Source of the DNA: Mesorhizobium sp. Z1-4
Lineage (GTDB): Bacteria > Pseudomonadota > Alphaproteobacteria > Rhizobiales > Rhizobiaceae
Assembly (NCBI RefSeq): GCF_004000235.1
Contig: NZ_RCIO01000003.1
Location: forward strand, 310,373-374,372
Direction of reading: 5' to 3'
DNA length: 64,000 nucleotides
Position numbers and translations under genes: made by a program. Positions 20,928 through 27,886 of this stretch are shown here, one piece after another (within the stretch, counting starts at the first letter, position 1; every line of letters starts with the position of its first letter). Under the pieces are notes generated by a model. That model did not search any database. It saw only the letters and a program-made list of their open reading frames with translations, and had not been told where the DNA came from.

Positions 20928-21885
20928 GCCTCTTCTCCAGATACGCGGCCTTTCCAAGCGCTTCGAAACGGCACGCGGGACCGTGCACGCGGTCAATGAC
21001 GTCAGTTTCGACATCCCGCGCGGTTCGATTACCGGCCTTGTGGGAGAGAGCGGTTCCGGGAAGACGACGCTCGGACGTGCGCTTCTGCGCCTGACCGACC
21101 CCAGCGAAGGCCAGACCATCTTCGACGGCCAGGATTTGAACACCCTCAGCGCCGCCGGCCTGCGCAATGCACGCAAGCGCATGCAAATCATCTTCCAGGA
21201 CCCGGTTTCCTCGCTCAATCCGCGGCTGCGTGTCGGCGACATCATCGCCGAGGGATTGCGCGCCCATCGCATCGGCACGCCGAGGTCGCGACGCGAGACG
21301 GTCGTGGCGCTTCTGGAGGAAGTCGGGCTGCAAGCGGATCACAGAAACCGCTTCCCGCACGAATTCTCGGGCGGGCAGCGGCAGCGAATCGGTATTGCCC
21401 GCGCGCTGGCGCTGGAGCCGGATTTCATCGTCGCCGATGAAAGTGTCTCGGCGCTGGACGTCTCTATCCAGGCGCAGGTTCTCAATCTGCTCCTGGATTT
21501 GCGCGAGCGACGCAATCTGACGATGCTGTTCATCGCGCATGATCTCTCCGTGGTGGAGTATCTGTGCGACCAGATCGTGGTTATGTATCTCGGCCGCGTG
21601 GTGGAGAGCGGTCCTTCGCGGCCGCTCTACAGCAACCCCGCGCACCCATACACGCGTGCACTGCTTTCAGCGGTTCCCGTGCCGGACCCGCAGCCGCTGC
21701 GGAGCCGAACCATTCTCAAGGGCGATATCCCGAGCCCTTTGGCACCTCCGTCGGGCTGTGTTTTCCGGACACGTTGTCCGCATGCGATCGATATCTGTGC
21801 GCAGGAGGCGCCAGAGCCCGTATCCGTGGGCCCAGCCCGTCAATGTTATTGCAAGAGAACAGAAGACCTTTATGTCCCAGCCTGA
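20899..21885 (+). CDS. Peptide-type ABC transporter ATP-binding protein (DppF-like)
   Basis: A 328-residue partner ATPase with Walker A GESGSGKTT, IFQDPVSSLNPRLR, FSGGQRQRIGIA, Walker B FIVADESVSALDV and IAHDLSVVEY, then the C-terminal RTRCPHAIDIC oligopeptide-type motif. The listed ATG overlaps the preceding gene by 29 bases. A GTG at 20920, giving VSEPLLQIRG, would reduce the overlap to eight bases and is equally plausible. Confidence 0.92.
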   Translation: MPNMGWPVSEPLLQIRGLSKRFETARGTVHAVNDVSFDIPRGSITGLVGESGSGKTTLGRALLRLTDPSEGQTIFDGQDLNTLSAAGLRNARKRMQIIFQDPVSSLNPRLRVGDIIAEGLRAHRIGTPRSRRETVVALLEEVGLQADHRNRFPHEFSGGQRQRIGIARALALEPDFIVADESVSALDVSIQAQVLNLLLDLRERRNLTMLFIAHDLSVVEYLCDQIVVMYLGRVVESGPSRPLYSNPAHPYTRALLSAVPVPDPQPLRSRTILKGDIPSPLAPPSGCVFRTRCPHAIDICAQEAPEPVSVGPARQCYCKRTEDLYVPA

Positions 21886-22363
21886 CCTGAAACCCCGCGA
21901 TACCGTACTTGCCAGACTGGCCCGCCTCGGCATCAAGCTTCCTCCGGCCGCTCCCGAACCGATCGGCGCATTCTGCAACGTCCGCAGGACGGGCCGCCTT
22001 GCATTCGTTTCGGGTCAGGGTCCGGTGGAGGCGGACGGCACGCTTTTGTGCGGAAAGGTCGGCCGCGATGTCACCGCCGAAGAAGCGCGCGATCATGCTC
22101 GGCTCGTTGCCGTCAATATTCTGGCTACGTTGCGCGACCATCTGGACGGGCTCGACAGCGTGTCCGGCGTGGTCAAACTTCTGGGACTTGTGAATGCGGC
22201 GTCCGATTTCGAACGGCACCCATTCGTTATCGACGGCGCATCGACGCTGCTGGCCGATGTTTTCGGGCCGGAGGGGGTCCATGCGCGTTCGGCGTTCGGC
22301 GTGGCGTCGCTTCCCAACAATATTACAGTTGAGATCGAGGCCGTCTTCGAACTCCGCGGCTGA
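21872..22363 (+). CDS. RidA/YjgF-family protein
   Basis: A 163-residue Rid-family protein, longer than the usual 130 residues at its N terminus. GRLAFVSGQGPVEADG and the C-terminal ARSAFGVASLPNNITVEIEA segment are typical. The arginine of that segment matches the catalytic Arg105 of RidA, so enamine/imine hydrolysis is plausible. It overlaps the ATPase gene by 14 bases and precedes the SelA-like PLP gene. A PLP elimination reaction would yield exactly the enamine that a Rid protein hydrolyses. Confidence 0.88.
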   Translation: MSQPDLKPRDTVLARLARLGIKLPPAAPEPIGAFCNVRRTGRLAFVSGQGPVEADGTLLCGKVGRDVTAEEARDHARLVAVNILATLRDHLDGLDSVSGVVKLLGLVNAASDFERHPFVIDGASTLLADVFGPEGVHARSAFGVASLPNNITVEIEAVFELRG

Positions 22364-22379
22364 CTGGAAGGGACCCTCA

Positions 22380-23594
22380 ATGAGACCGAACGACATGTGG
22401 GCCTGGCATGATGCCCAGGGGCTGAAGCGGTTGATCAACGTTTCGGGAACGATGACCAGCCTTGGCGGGTCGATCACATCGAAGGCCGTGCAGGAAGCTA
22501 CAGCGGCTATCATGGGCGAGTTCGTCAACATGCATCAGCTGCAGGCACTTGCCAGCGCAGCGATTGCAGATCTGACGGGGGCGGAGGCGGGCTGCGTGAC
22601 GGCATCGGCCAGCGCCGGCATGACACTCTCGATCGCCGGCTGCATGACCGGGATCGATCCGGGGCGGGTCGAGGCTTTGCCCCTCGAACCGGGAGACCGC
22701 AACGAGGTGGTTGTGCAACTCGGCCACATGTGTGGCTACGGCGCGCCGGTCTCACAGGCCGTGCAGCTTGCGGGTGCCTCAGTCCGTCCGGTCGGCCAGT
22801 CGACACATGCGATGGACTACCAGCTGGAGAGCGCGCTGACCGGCAATACCGCAGCGGCGCTATATGTCGTTTCGCATCACGTTGTTCACTACGGGCAGAT
22901 TCCGTTCCGTCGCTTTGTCGAGATATGCAGGAGCGCGAATGTTCCCGTCATCGTCGATGCGGCTTCGGAATACGACCTGAAGGGCTTCATCGCCGGCGGC
23001 GCTGACCTCGCCATCTACTCGGGCCATAAATTTCTCGGCGGGCCGACGGCAGGGATTATCGCCGGCAGGCGGGAACTCGTCCGCGCAGCGTATTTGCAGA
23101 ACATGGGCATTGGCCGTGGGATGAAGGTCGGCAAGGAGAGCATCGCGGGCGCTATCGCGGCACTGAGGCAATGGCAAAAGCGCGACCACGGCGCAATCCG
23201 GGCGCAGGAGCGCGCAGCGCTAGAGCTGTGGGCACGAGCGCTCTCCCCGATCGACGGTATTCAGCCGGTCATTGTGCCGGATCCGACGGGCAATCCGCTC
23301 GAGCGGCTGCAGGTGAATGTCGACGAAACCGCGTTCGGCGCGAGTGCGGCTACGCTCGCGCGCGCACTTGGCGAGATGGACCCGGCCATCGTTGTTCGCA
23401 ATCACGAGGTGGAGCTGGGATATTTTCAGCTCGACCCCTGCAACCTCAAACCCGGCCAGGCAGAAATGGTGGCGGATTCCCTGGCCCGCGCTGTCCTTAT
23501 TGCCGCCAAACTTGAGCCGCGCGAAGGCGACATGCACACCGCTCGCAATGGCGGGGTCGACAGTTATCTTGCCTGGCTGGCCAACGCCCCCTGA
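22380..23594 (+). CDS. SelA-like PLP-dependent lyase (D-glucosaminate-6-phosphate ammonia-lyase group)
   Basis: A 404-residue PLP enzyme of the SelA/DgaE family. NVSGTMTSLGGS near the N terminus, SASAGMTL, the cofactor aspartate in VDAASEYDLKG (residue 193) and the Schiff-base lysine in SGHKFLGGPTAG (residue 217) are visible. It is not selenocysteine synthase: it is shorter and has no tRNA-gene or selB context. DgaE-type members eliminate ammonia from amino-sugar acids. As last gene of the operon, after an amidohydrolase and RidA, a deaminating elimination on the deacylated substrate is inferred. Confidence 0.82.
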   Translation: MRPNDMWAWHDAQGLKRLINVSGTMTSLGGSITSKAVQEATAAIMGEFVNMHQLQALASAAIADLTGAEAGCVTASASAGMTLSIAGCMTGIDPGRVEALPLEPGDRNEVVVQLGHMCGYGAPVSQAVQLAGASVRPVGQSTHAMDYQLESALTGNTAAALYVVSHHVVHYGQIPFRRFVEICRSANVPVIVDAASEYDLKGFIAGGADLAIYSGHKFLGGPTAGIIAGRRELVRAAYLQNMGIGRGMKVGKESIAGAIAALRQWQKRDHGAIRAQERAALELWARALSPIDGIQPVIVPDPTGNPLERLQVNVDETAFGASAATLARALGEMDPAIVVRNHEVELGYFQLDPCNLKPGQAEMVADSLARAVLIAAKLEPREGDMHTARNGGVDSYLAWLANAP

Positions 23595-23612
23595 GGAAGG
23601 GGCGGGCTACGG

Positions 23613-23631
23613 ACGGGCTCATGCTGCCCGT
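23613..23631 (+). terminator. Weak stem-loop after the SelA-like gene
   Basis: A six-base stem (ACGGGC / GCCCGT, seven-base loop) lies 19 bases after the stop, in a GC-rich tract without a T-run. It could help end the peptide-type operon before the LacI promoter, but the evidence is slight. Confidence 0.25.
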
Positions 23632-23693
23632 GCGGCCGAGACCGGCGTGTTCAGCCGAGAGAACGTGTAGAAACTGACCGTGGGGACGTCGTG

Positions 23694-23737
23694 TTGACAT
23701 ATCGATACGTATCAATTAGCTATTGATACGTATCGAT
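23694..23737 (+). promoter_or_regulatory. LacI-family promoter/operator
   Basis: A consensus TTGACA -35 (23694-23699) is followed after 17 bases by a TAGCTA -10 (23717-23722). The -10 lies in the centre of a perfect inverted repeat: ATCGATACGTATCAAT at 23701-23716 and its exact reverse complement at 23722-23737. Each arm itself contains the palindrome GATACGTATC, so two operators may flank the -10. The position just upstream of the LacI gene implies autoregulation of that gene and the ABC operon behind it. Confidence 0.8.
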
Positions 23738-23746
23738 GGAGATTTT

Positions 23747-24796
23747 GTGCGACAACGGCGCATCACGCAGAAGGAAGTGGCGCTCCACGCCGGGGTCGCT
23801 CAGGCGACCGTGTCGCTGGTGCTCAATGGCGGGCGCGACAAGGTGGCGGTCGAGACCGCTGAACGCATCGAAGCGGCCATTTCGGAGCTGGGCTATCAGC
23901 CAAACCGCTTTGCGCAGGCGCTGCGTACGCAGCGAACATATGTCATCGCGTGTATCGTCCCCGATCTAGCCAATCCCTTTTACCCATCGCTGGTGGTTGC
24001 GGTTCAGAAGGTGGCGCGCGAAGTTGGCTACGAGGTTGTCACGATTGACACCGAGGGCAGCGCAACCAACGAAAAGCAGGTGCTCCTGGCTGCCCAACAT
24101 GGACGATACGACGGCATCGTCGGCGTTTTCTTCAATCTGACGGCCGAGGACATGGCGCCGCTAGGCAAGGCGGGCGTGCCGGTTGTGCGCATCGAGGTCA
24201 GCCGCAAGGCCGGCGGCCCGCTCCCAATAGACGATCTCTATATCGACAATCGCGCCGCTGCGCGGGCGGTCACCCGCTATCTGCTCGATATGGGGCACCG
24301 CAGGATTGCCATGATCGCAGCGCCAGGCGGACCGCAGGGTGTGCGCCTGGCCGGCTATCTCGACGCCATGACAGCGGCAGGGGCGGCACCCGATGTTCTC
24401 GAGGCAAGGAACTTCACCCTCGAGGCCGGACGCGACGCAACCGACGCGATGCTTGGCGCGCATTCGCGACCCACTGCCATAGTCGCGGCCAATGACCTGG
24501 TCGCGATCGGTGTGATCCAGAGCCTGACCGCGCATGGGCTTGGCGTTCCCGACGACGTCTCCGTGGTCGGCTTCGATGACATCATGGCGTCGGCGCTGGT
24601 GACGCCGGCGCTCACTACCGTCGCTCAGTTTCAGGACAAACTCGGGGCACGGGCCGCCGAAGTTCTCCTTGACCGCCTTGCCGACAGTTCGACCGGCCCG
24701 GGCAGGGCGGAGGAAATGCCATTCGAAATCATCGTGCGCGACTCGGTTGCGGCGCCATCAGCGGCAGCCGAGCGCGCTCCAAACAGGGGAGGATAA
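23747..24796 (+). CDS. LacI-family transcriptional regulator
   Basis: A 349-residue repressor. The helix-turn-helix and hinge are TQKEVALHAGVAQATVSLVL near residues 7-26, followed by ANPFYPSLVVAVQKVAREVGY and the sugar-binding-protein-like effector domain ending GFDDIMASALVTPALTTV. GTG at 23747 is chosen as start because GGAG sits five bases upstream. The longer in-frame TTG start would put the operator inside the gene. It very probably controls the following sugar ABC genes from the operator at 23701-23737. Confidence 0.92.
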   Translation: MRQRRITQKEVALHAGVAQATVSLVLNGGRDKVAVETAERIEAAISELGYQPNRFAQALRTQRTYVIACIVPDLANPFYPSLVVAVQKVAREVGYEVVTIDTEGSATNEKQVLLAAQHGRYDGIVGVFFNLTAEDMAPLGKAGVPVVRIEVSRKAGGPLPIDDLYIDNRAAARAVTRYLLDMGHRRIAMIAAPGGPQGVRLAGYLDAMTAAGAAPDVLEARNFTLEAGRDATDAMLGAHSRPTAIVAANDLVAIGVIQSLTAHGLGVPDDVSVVGFDDIMASALVTPALTTVAQFQDKLGARAAEVLLDRLADSSTGPGRAEEMPFEIIVRDSVAAPSAAAERAPNRGG

Positions 24797-24799
24797 AAG

Positions 24800-26101
24800 A
24801 TGATCAAGTGGAGACTGCTTGCAAGCACGGCGTTTCTTGCCGCGGTGACGCAAAACGCACTGGCGCAGGAGCGCGTAACCTGGTGGTACGAACAGGCGAC
24901 GCCTGAACAGCAGGCCTTGATCGACCAGAACATCGTGCAGCCTTTCGAAGCCGGTTCACAATACGATCTGGTGATCGATTTCCGCGGCTCCGAACTCGAC
25001 AAACAGCTGCGCGTTGCGATGCTGTCAGGCAGCGGGCCGGATATCGTCTATACGCCAGGCCCAAGCTACGTTGCGCCCATGGCGCAGTCGGGCCAGCTGC
25101 TGGCGCTGGACAAATATTCCGCTGAGTATGGCTGGGATGACCGCATTTTGCCCGTGTTTCTCGAAATGGGCCGGTATGACGGTAAGCTTTATGCGCTGCC
25201 GAAGACATACGAGACGCTCGGCCTTTATTACAACAAGTCGCTTTTCGCTGAACATGGCTGGCGGGAGCCGACCAGTCTCGATGAGCTTGAAGCGCTCGCC
25301 GACATGATGATCGAGTCGGGTATCACGCCCTTCGCCGCAGGCAATGCCGACTGGCGTGGCGCAAATGAGTGGTTTGTGTCGCTCGCACTCAATGCCGTGG
25401 CTGGCCCGGACAACATGCAGAAGGCTCTTACCGGCGAAATTGCCTGGACATCCGAGCCATTCCGCCTTGCCGTCGACCGGCTGAATTCCTGGTGGCAGAA
25501 AGGCTATTTCGGCCGCAACTACTTCTCGGTGCAGTCGGGCGAGCAGGCTTCCGACCTGATGACATCCGGCCAGGCTGGAATGATGCCGAGCGGCACATGG
25601 GCCTTCCACAACGTCTCCGTATATTCGAACAAGAACAGCGCCGAAGTCGGTTTCGTCGGGTTTCCGAGCGCGGAGGGCGCTCCGGTGTTTCCGCTGGGAG
25701 TGGGCTCAACGTTTTCCATCGCCGCTTCGTCGAAGAACACCGACGGCGCCGCAGCGGTGATCAACTACGTCTTTTCGCCGGCAGTGTACGGATCTCTGAA
25801 TTCGGCCTGGCAAGGAGAGTGGAACATTCCGCTTCGCGACCTGTCCGAGGTTACGATGGCAGACAATGTGATGCCGCTTTTCACCCAGGCGATGAACCAG
25901 CTCGCGACTTCGGTGAATGAGGGGAACTACGGTTATACAACATGGACCTTCCTGCCGCCGGCGACCAACAGCTACCTGATCAACGGCATTGAGGAAGTCT
26001 GGCTGAACCGCGTCTCGACCGAGGACTACCTCGCTCAACTCGACCAAACCTTCCAGCAGGAGCTGGAGGAAGGCAAAGTTCCGGCAGTGCCGCAACGCTA
26101 G
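24800..26101 (+). CDS. Sugar-type ABC transporter substrate-binding protein (SBP family 1)
   Basis: A 433-residue binding protein with signal peptide ending TQNALAQE. Family 1 features include the YTPGPSYVAPMAQSGQLLAL region, YDGKLYALPKTYETLGLYYN, GQAGMMPSGTWAF and FPLGVGSTFSIAASSKNTDG. It starts three bases after the LacI stop, so regulator and binding protein share a transcript. Aromatic residues in the WWYEQA and WSWxx-like segments fit a carbohydrate or glycoside ligand, not identified. Confidence 0.93.
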   Translation: MIKWRLLASTAFLAAVTQNALAQERVTWWYEQATPEQQALIDQNIVQPFEAGSQYDLVIDFRGSELDKQLRVAMLSGSGPDIVYTPGPSYVAPMAQSGQLLALDKYSAEYGWDDRILPVFLEMGRYDGKLYALPKTYETLGLYYNKSLFAEHGWREPTSLDELEALADMMIESGITPFAAGNADWRGANEWFVSLALNAVAGPDNMQKALTGEIAWTSEPFRLAVDRLNSWWQKGYFGRNYFSVQSGEQASDLMTSGQAGMMPSGTWAFHNVSVYSNKNSAEVGFVGFPSAEGAPVFPLGVGSTFSIAASSKNTDGAAAVINYVFSPAVYGSLNSAWQGEWNIPLRDLSEVTMADNVMPLFTQAMNQLATSVNEGNYGYTTWTFLPPATNSYLINGIEEVWLNRVSTEDYLAQLDQTFQQELEEGKVPAVPQR

Positions 26102-26115
26102 CTTCGCGCATCTGT

Positions 26116-26141
26116 GGGGCGCACCGCCTGGGGTGCGCCCC
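26116..26141 (+). promoter_or_regulatory. Intercistronic stem-loop after the binding-protein gene
   Basis: A perfect 10-base stem (GGGGCGCACC / GGTGCGCCCC) with a 6-base loop begins 15 bases after the binding-protein stop and is followed by a weak pyrimidine tract. It lies in the 98-base gap before the first permease and probably sets a higher level of binding protein than permease, by mRNA stabilisation or partial termination. Confidence 0.75.
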
Positions 26142-26199
26142 GCATTTCTCCCGCTGCCGTCGGAACTCGAGCCGTTCGACGGAGCTTGAAGGTCTTTTC

Positions 26200-27045
26200 A
26201 TGCATCGCCTCTACGTTCTGCCAACGCTTCTGATCAATCTCGCGATTATCGCCATTCCCGCTGCGCTGACCGTTTTCCTGGCGTTCTTCAGGTGGGACGG
26301 TATCAGTGCGCCGGTGTTCGTCGGCCTCGAGAACTTCAGCAGGCTTTGGGGCGACCGCGTTTTCTGGACGGCTCTGACCAACAACATCATCTGGACGGCG
26401 ATCTTCCTCACTGTTCCGATGGCGATGGGACTGCTCGCTGCAACCATGATGCTGGTGGCGCGCCGCGGCTCCAAATTTTTTCAGGTCATCTATTTTCTTC
26501 CGGTCATCATTGCGACCGCGATCACGGCCAGGGTCTGGCAGATCATGATCTACTCGCCGGTGACGGGTGTCGTGGGTCTGTTGCAGCGCACCGGTCTCGA
26601 CTTCGGAAATCCGCTCGCCGAGACCTCATCGGCGTTGTACGGCATTGCAGTCGTCGACCTCTGGCATTGGTGGGGCTTCTTATGCGTCATCTTTTATGCC
26701 GCGCTCCGGCAGGTGCCGGCAGAGCAGATCGAAGCTGCGCGTGTCGAGGGCGCCACGTTCTTCCAGACCATCCGCTACGTGCTGCTGCCGGGTATTCGCC
26801 CCACCATCACGCTGATGATGATCATGACCGTCATCTGGTCGTTTCTGGTGTTCGATTTCGTCTACATACTCACCCAGGGCGGTCCGGCGTTTTCATCGGA
26901 GGTGCTTTCGACCTACGCCTACCGGTCGGCTTTCTATGATCTTGCTGTAGGGAAAGCGGCGGCGATTTCGGTCGTCATCAGCCTGTTCGGCCTGGCGGCC
27001 ACGATTTTCTACATCCGCATTCAGGCCCGGGAGTTCGAGCAATGA
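26200..27045 (+). CDS. Sugar ABC transporter permease (MalF/UgpA-like)
   Basis: A 281-residue permease with about six membrane segments. The coupling motif reads EQIEAARVEGATFFQTIRYV, and VIWSFLVFDFVYILTQGGPA is the usual MalF-family second-half sequence. The next permease gene overlaps by ATGA. It is part of the LacI-linked transporter. Confidence 0.94.
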   Translation: MHRLYVLPTLLINLAIIAIPAALTVFLAFFRWDGISAPVFVGLENFSRLWGDRVFWTALTNNIIWTAIFLTVPMAMGLLAATMMLVARRGSKFFQVIYFLPVIIATAITARVWQIMIYSPVTGVVGLLQRTGLDFGNPLAETSSALYGIAVVDLWHWWGFLCVIFYAALRQVPAEQIEAARVEGATFFQTIRYVLLPGIRPTITLMMIMTVIWSFLVFDFVYILTQGGPAFSSEVLSTYAYRSAFYDLAVGKAAAISVVISLFGLAATIFYIRIQAREFEQ

Positions 27046-27875
27046 GGATGTCGGAAAGCCGCGCCACGCTTGCGCTCGTCTACATCGCCCTTTCGGTGCT
27101 GCTGATCATCACGTTGTTCCCGATCGCACTGCTGATACTCAATTCGTTGAAGCCGTCGACGGAGATCGTGCAGAACCCACTTCTTCTGCCGAGCCAGATA
27201 CGCTGGGACAATTTCACCCGCGCCTGGGAAGATGCGAATTTCGGCCGGACATTGCTCAATTCAGCCGTTCTGACCGGCCTGACCATAATCCTGGTCTGCT
27301 CGACCGGCTCCCTGACCGCCTATGTGCTGGCGCGCCGCAAGATCAAGACGTGGAAGATCATCACGTTCTATCTTCTGGCCACCACAACTGCGCCGATCCA
27401 GCTGTTTCTGTTCCCGCTCTATTTCGGCTTCGCCCGGCTGGGTCTGATCAACAATCCGGTTGCAGTGGCTTTCATCTACACCGCCGTCTATTCGCCCTTT
27501 GCGATCATGCTGCTGCGAACCTACTTCCTGGCCGTTCCGCGCGAACTGGAAGAAGCGGCGCTGATCGATGGCGCCACCCATTGGCAGGTGTTTCGCCGTG
27601 TCTACCTGCCGATCGTGTCGCCCGGCATTCTCACCGTCGCGCTGATCATCGGGCTTTATTCCTGGAACGAGTTTCTGATCGCAACGACATTCCTGCAGGG
27701 GCAGGAGCGGCTGACAGCGGTGGTTTCATTCTTCCTGCTGTCGGGACAGTACAGCTCCGACTGGGGGCAGATCATGGCTGCAGCTCTCATCATTATTCTT
27801 CCCGTCGTCGTTCTGTTCATTCTGCTGCAACGCCGCTTCATCGAAGGCATGGCGGGCGGCTCGGTGAAGGGCTGA
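27042..27875 (+). CDS. Sugar ABC transporter permease (MalG/UgpE-like)
   Basis: A 277-residue permease with the MalG pattern: an N-terminal helix, a periplasmic SLKPSTEIVQNPLLLPSQIRWDN-type segment, the coupling motif ELEEAALIDGATHWQVFRRV and SWNEFLIATTFL. The start overlaps the preceding gene. It precedes the ADP-ribosylglycohydrolase-family gene by 11 bases. Confidence 0.94.
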   Translation: MRMSESRATLALVYIALSVLLIITLFPIALLILNSLKPSTEIVQNPLLLPSQIRWDNFTRAWEDANFGRTLLNSAVLTGLTIILVCSTGSLTAYVLARRKIKTWKIITFYLLATTTAPIQLFLFPLYFGFARLGLINNPVAVAFIYTAVYSPFAIMLLRTYFLAVPRELEEAALIDGATHWQVFRRVYLPIVSPGILTVALIIGLYSWNEFLIATTFLQGQERLTAVVSFFLLSGQYSSDWGQIMAAALIIILPVVVLFILLQRRFIEGMAGGSVKG

Positions 27876-27886
27876 AGGAGCACAAA

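Noticed and set aside
20133-21278. 381-codon minus-strand frame opposite the Dpp ATPase genes
   Set aside because: Both ATPase genes on the plus strand carry all motifs; the antisense translation has none.
22380-23594. Selenocysteine synthase (SelA)
   Set aside because: There is no selB, selD or tRNA-Sec nearby, the protein is shorter than SelA, and the context is a catabolic transporter operon.
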